Source: Bacteriovoracaceae bacterium UBA3083
Lineage (GTDB): Bacteria > Bdellovibrionota > Bacteriovoracia > Bacteriovoracales > Bacteriovoracaceae
DNA: 64,000 bases
NCBI GenBank assembly: GCA_002366565.1
Contig: DFBJ01000007.1
Span: forward strand, 124,001 to 188,000
Direction: 5' to 3'
The notes below the pieces were generated by a model, which made no database searches, had not been told where the DNA came from, and saw only the letters and a list, made by a program, of their open reading frames with translations. Positions 24,512-32,719 of the stretch are shown in pieces; position 1 is the first letter of the stretch, and every line of letters starts with the position of its first letter. A program made the translations under genes and the position numbers.

Positions 24512-25620
24512 TGCATAAACTAATTTTAATAACTTTTTCGCTTTTTATTACTTCTTGTTCTACGTTGAAGAACTTGGATATTAAGGGCGTTAAAGAAAAA
24601 GAATCTGCTTTTAAAGTTATCTGGAATAAGAATCAGGATCCTATACACCAAACGGGTAATCTTCCTATTGCCTTAAATTCTCCTCTGATTCACGATGGAA
24701 TTCTATATGTTGGTCATAACCAAGGTTATATGAAGGCCTACCAGCTAGATAATGGTAAGGAGATTTGGTCAGAGTATGATGATGGAGCCTACCATTCAAA
24801 GCCAGTAATTTATAAAGACTGGGTTATATATGGTAATGCAAAAGGGAGAATCTTTGCTAGACACTCTCTGACAGGTAAGGCCGAGTATATTGTTGATTTA
24901 GATGCAGCTATTGAAACACAAGGTGTTGTCTATAAAGATAGAATTATCTTTCACACTAGAAATCATAAGATTTTTTGTCTTGATGTGAATACAGGGAAGA
25001 TCCTTTGGTCATATAAGAGGTCTGTACCGTATCTAACTACGATTCAAAGGGCTTCAAAGCCACTTGTTTATAAAGATAAGATTTATGTTGGGTTTGCTGA
25101 TGGACAAGTCGGTGCATTCTCCCTTGAAGAAGGTGTAATTCTTTGGGAGAGAAGACTATCAACTGGAAATAAATTTGTAGATGTTGATTCGACGCCAATT
25201 CTTTTCAAGTCCAGTATTCTTTCAGGTTCTATTAATGGTGATCTCGTAATGATTAACCCAAGTTCTGGGCAAATTCAAAGAAGATTACCATATAAAGTTT
25301 CAAGAGCACCAATTGTGTATCAAAACCAATTACTCGTACCTACGATATTTGGTGAAATCGTAGTTCTTGATAAAGATTTGATTGAAAAGAAAGTAGTAAA
25401 TATCTCAAAGGTTCCTGTAAGTAGTATTGTTCCTTGGAAAGCTGGACTTGCAGTTAGTTCTGTAGGAGGAGAAATTCTCTTATTAGATGATGTTAGCTTT
25501 CAAGTTAAAGAGCGTTTTCAGTTAGGCCATGCCTACAGTGGAGTTCATGGTGAGTTGGATATGGGTGAGAACTATCTAGCTGCTTTAAGCTCAAGAAATA
25601 GACTCTATATCTTTAAGTAA
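24511..25620 (+). CDS. bamB: Outer membrane assembly lipoprotein BamB-like, PQQ-type beta-propeller
   Basis: 369 residues, GTG start on the final base of the preceding TAG. The lipobox is FITSC (Cys16). Repeated propeller-blade signatures are visible: ILYVGHNQGYMKAYQLDNGK, KIFCLDVNTGKILWSY, KIYVGFADGQVGAFSLEEG, SINGDLVMINPSSGQ. BamB is the BAM-complex scaffold lipoprotein that assists beta-barrel insertion. Length and blade number fit. A terminator follows at 25672. Other PQQ-repeat lipoproteins exist, but the yfgM neighbour supports BamB. Confidence 0.86.
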   Translation: MHKLILITFSLFITSCSTLKNLDIKGVKEKESAFKVIWNKNQDPIHQTGNLPIALNSPLIHDGILYVGHNQGYMKAYQLDNGKEIWSEYDDGAYHSKPVIYKDWVIYGNAKGRIFARHSLTGKAEYIVDLDAAIETQGVVYKDRIIFHTRNHKIFCLDVNTGKILWSYKRSVPYLTTIQRASKPLVYKDKIYVGFADGQVGAFSLEEGVILWERRLSTGNKFVDVDSTPILFKSSILSGSINGDLVMINPSSGQIQRRLPYKVSRAPIVYQNQLLVPTIFGEIVVLDKDLIEKKVVNISKVPVSSIVPWKAGLAVSSVGGEILLLDDVSFQVKERFQLGHAYSGVHGELDMGENYLAALSSRNRLYIFK

Positions 25621-25671
25621 GTTTCTTTACTTACTTATTTATCTATATATTTTTTTATTCTCAAAAATAAG

Positions 25672-25695
25672 AAAGAGGCATTTGCCTCTTTTTTT
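25672..25695 (+). terminator. Intrinsic terminator after bamB
   Basis: AAAGAGGC, loop ATTT, GCCTCTTT, then further T residues. Perfect 8-bp stem. Confidence 0.9.
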
Positions 25696-25943
25696 GTCTC
25701 CCAAGTTTAATTTCTAAATCACGTTCTAGTTATTATTTTATCTAATGATTCTCTATGGTTATTTCTAAGTTATTGAATTCACAGTTTCCTATATTGCCTA
25801 ACTATACTTTGTATACAGTATTTTAGCTTTTGTTTATGTTTTGTTTATGTTAGTGTTTAATCAGTTGTTGATCATTGTTCTTTTCTTGATAATTAAATAA
25901 CTTTTATCAAGTACTATGATTATTAGATTCCATAGAGGTTTAA
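25696..25943. promoter_or_regulatory. Leader region of the lipid-modification operon with inverted repeat
   Basis: AT-rich, no gene. CTTGATAA and TTATCAAG near 25886-25912 form an 8-bp inverted repeat with an 11-base spacer. TATGAT shortly after could be a -10 box, with AGAGG 6 bases before the ATG at 25944. A second short repeat (GTATAC) lies near 25811. The repeat position next to the promoter suggests an operator; the regulator is unknown. Confidence 0.4.
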
Positions 25944-27230
25944 ATGAAGAAAGTTGCAATCATTGGTTCAGGTATTGCTGGAGTATCCTCTGCATATTAC
26001 CTCAATAAGCTTGGTTATAACGTCTCACTTTTTGAGGCCGCAAACTACTTTGGAGGGCATACAAATACCGTAGATATTGAGTTATCAGGAAAGACTATCC
26101 CTGTAGATACTGGCTTCCTTGTTCATAATGATAGAACTTATCCTAACCTCATTGATTTTTTCTCCGAACTTTCTATCGAAACTTTTAATAGTGATATGAG
26201 TTTTAGTGTTGATAGAAGAGGCGAAAATTTAATTTGGTCAGGAACAAACTTATTTACTGTGTTTGCTCAATTCAAAAACTTATTTCGTCCAAGATTTTAC
26301 AAATTCTTAAAGGAAGTCTTACGTTTTAATAAAAACTCTCAAAAGTATCTCGATGAAAGTAAAGGTAACTTAGACCTAACTCTTGGCCAACTTCTAAACG
26401 AAAAAGGCTACTCTCAAGACTTTCAAAAATGGTACTTACTTCCAATGGGTGGTTGTATCTGGTCTACTCCAATGAGTGAGATGACTTTATTTCCTGCCTA
26501 CACTTTTCTTGTCTTTAGTATGAACCATGGACTCTTGCAGATATTTAACCGTCCACAGTGGAGAACAGTTCTAAATGGATGTCGTACATACGTAGAAAAA
26601 GCATTAGTTACTGTTGAAAATAAATATTTAAACGAAGATGTAAAATCTATTAAAGAAATAAACAATAAGCTATTGATTTCAACCTCTAATAGAGAAGAAG
26701 AGTTTGACTATTGTTTATTTGCTACACACCCTCCTGAAACCTTGAAAATTATCAATGATATTGCTCATAGTTCAAAGGATCATTTGAAAGAGTTTAAGTA
26801 CCAAGAAAATGAAGCGGTTTTACATTTAGACGAAAATATATTGCCAAGAAAAAAAATGGCGTGGGCAGCATGGAATTATTTATCCGCTGATGGTGCAGAT
26901 GAGGATGGAGCTGTATCTGTTAGTTATCTTATTAATATGCTTCAGCCTCTGCCTGTTAAAGAGTCAGTCATTGTCACTTTAAACCCTGTCATTAATATTT
27001 CTGAAGATAAGACTATAAAGAAAATAAAGTATGAGCATCCTCTTTTTTCTTCAGCTGCAATAAAGGCACAAAAAGAAATTGAAAAAATACAAGGTGAGAA
27101 GGGAATATTCTTTGCTGGGGCATGGCTTAGATATGGATTTCATGAAGATGGAATACTAAGTGCCAAGAAAGCTATTCAATCAATACTTGAAAAAGAAAAG
27201 AAAGATCCAAGTCTTATGGAGATCTTATGA
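25944..27230 (+). CDS. FAD-dependent oxidoreductase of the Cfa-associated operon
   Basis: 428 residues. An N-terminal dinucleotide-binding motif (AIIGSGIAGVSSAYYLNKLG, ending with an acidic residue in LFEA) marks an FAD amine-oxidase-like fold. GGHTNT follows and AGAWLRYGFHEDG closes the FAD site. Proteins of this type lead operons with DUF1365 and a cyclopropane-synthase homologue in many proteobacteria. Related gene sets respond to singlet oxygen through sigma-E/ChrR and modify unsaturated phospholipid acyl chains. The reaction here is unknown. The stop overlaps the next start (ATGA). Confidence 0.84.
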   Translation: MKKVAIIGSGIAGVSSAYYLNKLGYNVSLFEAANYFGGHTNTVDIELSGKTIPVDTGFLVHNDRTYPNLIDFFSELSIETFNSDMSFSVDRRGENLIWSGTNLFTVFAQFKNLFRPRFYKFLKEVLRFNKNSQKYLDESKGNLDLTLGQLLNEKGYSQDFQKWYLLPMGGCIWSTPMSEMTLFPAYTFLVFSMNHGLLQIFNRPQWRTVLNGCRTYVEKALVTVENKYLNEDVKSIKEINNKLLISTSNREEEFDYCLFATHPPETLKIINDIAHSSKDHLKEFKYQENEAVLHLDENILPRKKMAWAAWNYLSADGADEDGAVSVSYLINMLQPLPVKESVIVTLNPVINISEDKTIKKIKYEHPLFSSAAIKAQKEIEKIQGEKGIFFAGAWLRYGFHEDGILSAKKAIQSILEKEKKDPSLMEIL

Positions 27231-27952
27231 AGAAGCTATTTTTAGCAAAAATATATCATAAGAGATTTTTACCTAGAGTTAACGAGTTTGTTAACTCAGG
27301 ATTCTATATAAGGTTTGATATTGCAGAAATGGAAAGGATGAGTTCTTTTATCTTTGGAGTGAATAGAGTTTCTCTTTTTTCTTTCTATCAGAAAGATCAT
27401 GGATACCGTGATGAAAGGAGTCTGCAGGAGTGGGCTAATGAGCAACTTGATAAGGCAGGAATTACAGGAGTAACTAGGATTGAGTTACAGACTTTTCCAC
27501 GTGTTCTTGGATATGTCTTTAATCCAGTTAGCTTTTGGTATTGCTATAGTGGCGATCAGTTACTGGCAGTTATAAATGAGGTTAATAATACATTTGGGCA
27601 GACCCATACGTATGTAGTTAAGAATCCAAAAATGAACTTACCAAAAGAATTTCATGTTTCACCTTTTTTAGATGTGAAAGGAAATTATGAGTTTGATTAT
27701 ACAAATAAGAATTCTGTGCACATTGATTACTTTGATGAAGGGAATCTCATACTAAAAACATCTATTTCAGGAAAAGAAATAGAGTGGAAAACTAAAAGCT
27801 TTCTTAATCTCTTTTTTACTATGCCTTTTTATACGTTTTTTGTAGTTGCTCATATTCACTATCAAGCGTTGAAACTATTTTTTAAGAAAACACAATTTTA
27901 TAAACTACCAGAGAAATCTATCAAGGATATGACATATGAATGGAGAGACTAG
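27227..27952 (+). CDS. DUF1365 protein
   Basis: 241 residues. It opens with IYHKRFLPRVNEFVNSGFY and carries the DUF1365 landmarks RIELQTFPRVLGYVFNPVSF, WYCY, and AVINEVNNTFGQTH. DUF1365 has no assigned chemistry but nearly always occurs between an FAD oxidoreductase and a cyclopropane-fatty-acid-synthase-like gene, exactly as here. A hydrophobic C-terminal helix (FFTMPFYTFFVVAHIHY) suggests membrane contact. The last 17 bases overlap the cfa gene. Confidence 0.86.
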   Translation: MKKLFLAKIYHKRFLPRVNEFVNSGFYIRFDIAEMERMSSFIFGVNRVSLFSFYQKDHGYRDERSLQEWANEQLDKAGITGVTRIELQTFPRVLGYVFNPVSFWYCYSGDQLLAVINEVNNTFGQTHTYVVKNPKMNLPKEFHVSPFLDVKGNYEFDYTNKNSVHIDYFDEGNLILKTSISGKEIEWKTKSFLNLFFTMPFYTFFVVAHIHYQALKLFFKKTQFYKLPEKSIKDMTYEWRD

Positions 27953-29147
27953 TCAATTACTCGCTACAGGTAATGAACTTACGTATTGGAGTAAATTGTT
28001 TTTCAAAATTATATCTAAGATTAAAAAAGGTAAGCTTACAGTCATAACTCCTAGTAAGGAAACTGTCGTCTATAGTGGAAGTGAGATTGGTGAAGATGTC
28101 ATTGTAACAATAAATGATTGGAAGTTTACTGAGAACCTATTTATTAAAGGCGATATTGGTCTTGGTGAGAGCTATATTGAAGGGCACTGGGATTGTAATA
28201 ATATCAATGGTCTTATTAAATTAGGAATTGATAATTATGATGTCTTAAAAAGTGTGATAACTGGACAGATATTTAAAATTCTAATGTATAGGTTTAAACA
28301 CTTATTTGTTAATAGAAATACAAAAGCTGGAAGTAAGAAAAACATCTACGCTCATTATGATATCGGTAATAAATTTTATAAATTATGGTTAGACCCATCA
28401 ATGACTTATTCTTCTGCATTTTACAATGATGAAGAGCTTTCATTAGAAGAAGCTCAGAATAAAAAGTATCAACATATTCTTGATCAACTCCCTCTCAAAG
28501 AGGGGGATCATATATTAGAGGTTGGATGCGGCTGGGGTGGTTTCATGGAGTATGCCGCTAAGAGAAACTATAAAGTAACAGGTATTACAATCTCTAAAGA
28601 ACAGTATGATTATGCTGTCGAACGACTTGCTCAGTATGTTGATCTCTGTACTGTGAAGCTACAGGACTATAGGGATATTGATGGGGCATTTGATCATATT
28701 GTCTCTATTGAGATGTTTGAGGCCCTTGGGATGGCCTACTGGAAAACATATTTCAAAAAAATAAGCTCGGCCTTAAAAGTAGGCGGGCATGCTGTAATTC
28801 AAAGTATCACTATCAATAATTCTGACTTTAAAAGCTACTCCAAGGGGAGTGATTTTATTCAGCAATTTATATTTCCTGGCGGGATGCTACCTTCTCCAAA
28901 TGAGGTGCAAAAACACTCAAGAAAAAGTGGACTTCGCTTTCTTGTGGAGTACGACTTTGGGCTCGACTATGCGAAGACACTCGAGCAGTGGGAAATTAAC
29001 TTTTCAAAAAAAATAGATAAAGTTAGGGAGTGTGGCCTAGATGAGAAGTTTATTCGCACATGGAGATTTTATCTAAAATATTGTCAAGGTGGATTTGAGG
29101 CCAAAAAGATAAGTGTCTCTCAATTTAATTTTGTAAAAAGAGGATAG
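27936..29147 (+). CDS. cfa: Cyclopropane-fatty-acid-phospholipid synthase family methyltransferase
   Basis: 403 residues. The SAM-binding motif I VGCGWGG is at 196-202, preceded by the hallmark IYAHYDIGNKFYKLWLDPSM. An N-terminal lipid-binding domain precedes it. Downstream blocks include IEMFEALG and QQFIFPGGMLPS. Family enzymes transfer a methylene or methyl group from SAM to the double bond of phospholipid acyl chains at the membrane face. Whether the product is a cyclopropane, a branched methyl or a furan-precursor acyl chain cannot be told. AAGGA lies 8 bases before ATG 27936, inside DUF1365. Confidence 0.88.
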   Translation: MNGETSQLLATGNELTYWSKLFFKIISKIKKGKLTVITPSKETVVYSGSEIGEDVIVTINDWKFTENLFIKGDIGLGESYIEGHWDCNNINGLIKLGIDNYDVLKSVITGQIFKILMYRFKHLFVNRNTKAGSKKNIYAHYDIGNKFYKLWLDPSMTYSSAFYNDEELSLEEAQNKKYQHILDQLPLKEGDHILEVGCGWGGFMEYAAKRNYKVTGITISKEQYDYAVERLAQYVDLCTVKLQDYRDIDGAFDHIVSIEMFEALGMAYWKTYFKKISSALKVGGHAVIQSITINNSDFKSYSKGSDFIQQFIFPGGMLPSPNEVQKHSRKSGLRFLVEYDFGLDYAKTLEQWEINFSKKIDKVRECGLDEKFIRTWRFYLKYCQGGFEAKKISVSQFNFVKRG

Positions 29148-29148
29148 T

Positions 29149-29649
29149 ATGAATTATAAGATATTTTTATTTTTTATAATAATGTTTTCAGGCCTTAATG
29201 CCACTGCAGACGAATCTCTTAAGTTGATAGGGAAGGGAAACTATACTTTCTTCTTGTTAGATGTTTACGAGGCAAGCTTATGGGCATCTAATAAAACAAA
29301 TATCTATGATGGAAATCTTAACTTAGAACTAAAGTATAAAATGAACTTTGAAGGAAAGGATATTGTGAAGCAAACACAAAAAGAATTTGATAGTGCAGGG
29401 GTGCCTTCTAAATTTTCTAAGAAGTGGTCAAATGATTTAGAATTTATATTCCCTAATGTTAGTAAGGGGGATCGTATTCTGGCAAGCTACAAACCTGCAG
29501 ATGGGATTAAGTTTTATTTAAATGAAGATAACTTTCTAGGTGAAATTAAGGATATAGAGTTCTCTAGGTCATTTCTAGATATATGGTTAGGGCCTAAAAC
29601 ATCAGACCCTGACTTAAGAGATCAATTATTAGGAGTTAAAGATGAGTAA
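29149..29649 (+). CDS. Exported chalcone-isomerase-like protein
   Basis: 166 residues with a signal peptide (MNYKIFLFFIIMFSGLNATA). GKGNYTFFLLDVYEASLWAS fits the bacterial chalcone-isomerase-like family, whose fold is also used for fatty-acid binding. A role in carrying or modifying acyl chains in the periplasm is inferred from the operon. One base separates it from cfa and its end overlaps the next gene by 8 bases. Confidence 0.75.
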   Translation: MNYKIFLFFIIMFSGLNATADESLKLIGKGNYTFFLLDVYEASLWASNKTNIYDGNLNLELKYKMNFEGKDIVKQTQKEFDSAGVPSKFSKKWSNDLEFIFPNVSKGDRILASYKPADGIKFYLNEDNFLGEIKDIEFSRSFLDIWLGPKTSDPDLRDQLLGVKDE

Positions 29650-30166
29650 GGTATTACTTTTAATTCTATTTCTTTTTCAAGTTTCATGTGCAGATCATAG
29701 TGTATTGAATTATCAAGATGAAGAACCAAAGTTGAGTCTTAGAAGCTTCTTTAATGGAGAAATCTATGCCCTTGGCATTGTACAAGATAGATCAGGTGTT
29801 GTTATACAAAGATTTAAAGTCGATATGATTGCGTCTTGGAAGGATAATGTTGCGACTTTAGATGAAAGCTTTATTTACTCAGACGGAACTAAGAGTAAGA
29901 GAGTGTGGAAGCTCACAGAGAAAGAAGGAAGCCTATATGAAGGAACAGCTGGTGATGTTGATGGAAAGGCTAGAGGAGAAGTATTAGGTAATACATTCTT
30001 TTTTGAGTATGTCTTAAATGTACCTGTTGGAGAGTCTGTGTATAGAATAAAGTTAGAAGACTGGATGTTCTTACTTGATGACAACACACTTATGGCAAGA
30101 TCTTATATGAGTAAATGGGGATTTGATGTAGGTGAAGTAACAATAGTTATGATGAAAAGGATGTAA
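29642..30166 (+). CDS. DUF3833 lipoprotein
   Basis: 174 residues with a lipobox (FLFQVSC, Cys16). The mature region reads LRSFFNGEIYALGIVQDRSG, then an extended beta protein with DGTKSKRVWKL and GEVLGNTFFFEYVLNVPVG, typical of DUF3833 (a lipocalin-like fold is likely). It accompanies Cfa/DUF1365/FAD genes in related operons. Anchoring to a membrane and an acyl-binding role are inference. Confidence 0.77.
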   Translation: MSKVLLLILFLFQVSCADHSVLNYQDEEPKLSLRSFFNGEIYALGIVQDRSGVVIQRFKVDMIASWKDNVATLDESFIYSDGTKSKRVWKLTEKEGSLYEGTAGDVDGKARGEVLGNTFFFEYVLNVPVGESVYRIKLEDWMFLLDDNTLMARSYMSKWGFDVGEVTIVMMKRM

Positions 30167-30167
30167 T

Positions 30168-30587
30168 ATGACAAATACTACTAAGATTATAAATTTTTAT
30201 GAGAAACTCAAAGCTGAGGATGTTTCTAGATTAGATGAAATTTATGAACAAGATGCATTCTTTAAGGATCCTTTCAATGAATTAAGATCACTCTCAAATA
30301 TTCAAAAGATTTTTGATGAAATGTTTAATGAGTTAGAGAATCCTTACTTCGTTTTCATAGATAAAATATCTCAAAATCATCAACTATTCTTAACTTGGGA
30401 CTTTGTCTTCACTAAGAGTGGGAGAACTTTTAAAATTCATGGTAGTAGTCATTTAAAAATAACTGAATCAGGTAAAATTTCATATCACCGTGACTACTGG
30501 GATGTAGGAGAAGAGCTTCTTCTTAAGTTACCAATTATTAAGACTCTGTATGGAGCCTTAAGAAAAAAACTATCTATTGATAGTTAA
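30168..30587 (+). CDS. NTF2-like (SnoaL-type) protein
   Basis: 139 residues, cytoplasmic, no signal peptide. It opens INFYEKLKAEDVSRLDEIYE, AFFKDPFNELRS, which fits the cone-shaped NTF2/SnoaL fold, and ends YHRDYWDVGEELLLKLPIIK. This subfamily recurs in the Cfa-FAD-DUF1365 operon class. The fold can be an enzyme or a ligand binder; no catalytic residues can be assigned. Separated by one base from the preceding stop. Confidence 0.76.
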   Translation: MTNTTKIINFYEKLKAEDVSRLDEIYEQDAFFKDPFNELRSLSNIQKIFDEMFNELENPYFVFIDKISQNHQLFLTWDFVFTKSGRTFKIHGSSHLKITESGKISYHRDYWDVGEELLLKLPIIKTLYGALRKKLSIDS

Positions 30588-30600
30588 ATAGGAGTAAAGG

Positions 30601-32019
30601 GTGTTAATTGTAAAATCCTTAGTTCTTCAAATTCTTTGGTTTTTAATTGTTTTCTTTGGCAAAGAATTAGCTGGATCTTTGGCGATAGTATTAGCTATTA
30701 CCTTTCTTTTATTTGATTATTTAGTTTTCAAACCAAAGATGAGTATTGTTCGCTTTATTTCTTTAGCTCTATTCTTTTCCTTGTATGGATTTTTAAATGA
30801 TATTCTTCTCATACGTTATGAAATAATACTGGCCGAGTCTTACAGTTTTAACTACTTACTACTTTGGGTTGTATTCTTAGGTTATTATGAAATTGTATTT
30901 GATCGGCTAAGGTCCTTACCTTTATGGATTACTTCTTTGCTCGGTGGTACTGGGGGATCTCTTGCGTATATCAGTGCTTCAAAGTTGGACGCTTTCATTA
31001 TTTTACCTGGTCAAGAATATTACCTTATTGCTTTTGTATTTCTATCGTGGACTATTTTTTTTCCTCTTACACTAAGGGTGTATAATATGAAGTCTTTAAA
31101 GAACTACTTATTAGACAAATTAGTTTTTACCTCCTTTGATTTATCTGGATTTAAGAGACATCAGAAAGATTTTGATGACTATCCAGATTTATCAAAACTC
31201 AAGTCTCAAGTAGGGCTTTTAGATAAGACTGCCCTCGTTACGGGAGGAACTTCAGGTATTGGAGAAAGTGTTTTAACGACTCTCAGTTCTCTTGGTGTGA
31301 CTGTTGATTTTATTGGAAGAAACGAGGTTAAGGCCAAATCTATAAAAGGAGTTCGTTCCAAAGGTCAGTTTATAAAGTTAGATATGGGATCATGGAAGGA
31401 TATCCGTAACTTTTCTTCTGAAGCAAAATTCTATGATTATGTTGTGCTAAATGCAGGTGCTATGCCTAAGGAGAAAGTCCTAAATGAGCAGGGAGTAGAA
31501 CTTCAGTGTGCTTCTCAATTGATCGGTCATTTCATGCTCTTGAATAGACTTAGACGTAATGGACAAATATCTTCTATTACAAAAATTGTTTGGGTTAGCT
31601 CAGGTGGTATGTATCTAAAAAGGCTTGACCTAGATAACCTTATTAATCCTTCAAATTATGAAAAAGTAGATACTTACGCTAATGTTAAAAGAGCACAGGT
31701 TACTTTTGTTGAAGAGCTATCTAAGTTAAAAGCATGGAAAGACTTTCAAAATTATTCGATGCACCCAGGATGGGTAGGTACTCAAGGATTAAAAGACGCC
31801 TTACCTAAATTTTATAGCTTCTTTGAAAAACGCTTACGGGGAGCCGCCGAAGGTTCTGATACAATTGTTTGGCTTCTTATCACTAATAAAAAATTAGTTA
31901 ACGGCGGATTCTACTTTGATCGGAAAAAAGTTAAACCATATTTCTTTAGAAGTTATAATCCATCAAAAAAGATAAGAAAAAAATTAACAAAGGTTATAAA
32001 CAGATTTATAAATAAATAA
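30601..32019 (+). CDS. DUF2878-like membrane domain fused to a short-chain dehydrogenase
   Basis: 472 residues with a GTG start behind GGAGTAAAGG. Residues 1-160 are a membrane domain with several helices. LLGGTGGSLAYISASKL at ~113-129 fits DUF2878, which is usually a separate protein in this operon type. From residue ~205 the chain is a short-chain dehydrogenase: TGGTSGIG at 214-221, LNAGAMP, catalytic Ser in WVSSGG and YxxxK in YANVK. The fusion would hold an NAD(P)-dependent reductase at the membrane next to its lipid substrate. The operon's last clear member before LysE. Confidence 0.8.
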   Translation: MLIVKSLVLQILWFLIVFFGKELAGSLAIVLAITFLLFDYLVFKPKMSIVRFISLALFFSLYGFLNDILLIRYEIILAESYSFNYLLLWVVFLGYYEIVFDRLRSLPLWITSLLGGTGGSLAYISASKLDAFIILPGQEYYLIAFVFLSWTIFFPLTLRVYNMKSLKNYLLDKLVFTSFDLSGFKRHQKDFDDYPDLSKLKSQVGLLDKTALVTGGTSGIGESVLTTLSSLGVTVDFIGRNEVKAKSIKGVRSKGQFIKLDMGSWKDIRNFSSEAKFYDYVVLNAGAMPKEKVLNEQGVELQCASQLIGHFMLLNRLRRNGQISSITKIVWVSSGGMYLKRLDLDNLINPSNYEKVDTYANVKRAQVTFVEELSKLKAWKDFQNYSMHPGWVGTQGLKDALPKFYSFFEKRLRGAAEGSDTIVWLLITNKKLVNGGFYFDRKKVKPYFFRSYNPSKKIRKKLTKVINRFINK

Positions 32020-32050
32020 CTACCATTACCTCTTTTAAGGTTCTTTATTT

Positions 32051-32686
32051 GTGAATGTGTATATTCAAGGGTTTCTATTACAATTGAGTTTGATTCTTGC
32101 GCTAGGTGCACAGAATATATTTGTTCTAGAGATGGGCCTTAAGCGAAAGTATCAATATATGGTCGCAGCAATTTGTTCTGTCTGTGATATTGCACTGGTT
32201 CTAATTGGTACTCTAGGTGTTTCAAACCTAATTTCATCAGTCGTTGAATTAAAAATAATAGTAGGCGCAATTGGTGTTCTATTCCTTGTATACTATGGTG
32301 TCGTTAAAATTAAAGACTTTATATTCTTCGCGAAGATTAAGAAGAGCAAAGTTGATGCTAATTATTCTAAAAAGAAAGTGGCCTTAATGGCCTTAAGTTT
32401 TACTCTACTTAATCCACATGTCTACATTGATACTTTTTTTCTAATTGGAGGATATGCTGGAAGATTTGATACCCAACAAGATAAGTTACTCTTTGGGTTT
32501 GGTGCCGGAAGTTTTTCTTGCCTTTGGTTTTTCTTCTTAGCAGGTTTTGCCTCTAAGTTCTCTGATTTTCTAATTAAGGAAAGTGTCGCGAAGTGGGTTT
32601 CTCTAGTTACTGGACTAACACTTCTTTATCTATCATATAAAATGGGACTTGATTCATTTGAGGAATTTTTAGTTTATATAAACTAA
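32051..32686 (+). CDS. LysE/ArgO-family amino acid exporter
   Basis: 211 residues with five to six membrane helices. It begins with a GTG start and FLLQLSLILALGAQNIFVLEMGL, the LysE/ArgO signature (GxQN, residues ~17-22). LLNPHVYIDTFFLIGG is the second conserved block, matching basic amino-acid exporters. It may export lysine or arginine, useful to a cell living on imported peptides. A 31-base gap from the SDR gene leaves open whether it belongs to the same transcript. Confidence 0.86.
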   Translation: MNVYIQGFLLQLSLILALGAQNIFVLEMGLKRKYQYMVAAICSVCDIALVLIGTLGVSNLISSVVELKIIVGAIGVLFLVYYGVVKIKDFIFFAKIKKSKVDANYSKKKVALMALSFTLLNPHVYIDTFFLIGGYAGRFDTQQDKLLFGFGAGSFSCLWFFFLAGFASKFSDFLIKESVAKWVSLVTGLTLLYLSYKMGLDSFEEFLVYIN

Positions 32687-32689
32687 AGT

Positions 32690-32713
32690 CTGACCAGACT
32701 TTCGCCTGGTCAG
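32690..32713. terminator. Bidirectional terminator-like hairpin
   Basis: CTGACCAG, 8-base loop, CTGGTCAG between the convergent lysE-type and thiolase genes. Perfect 8-bp stem with a weak T-tract. Confidence 0.7.
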
Positions 32714-32719
32714 TATATT

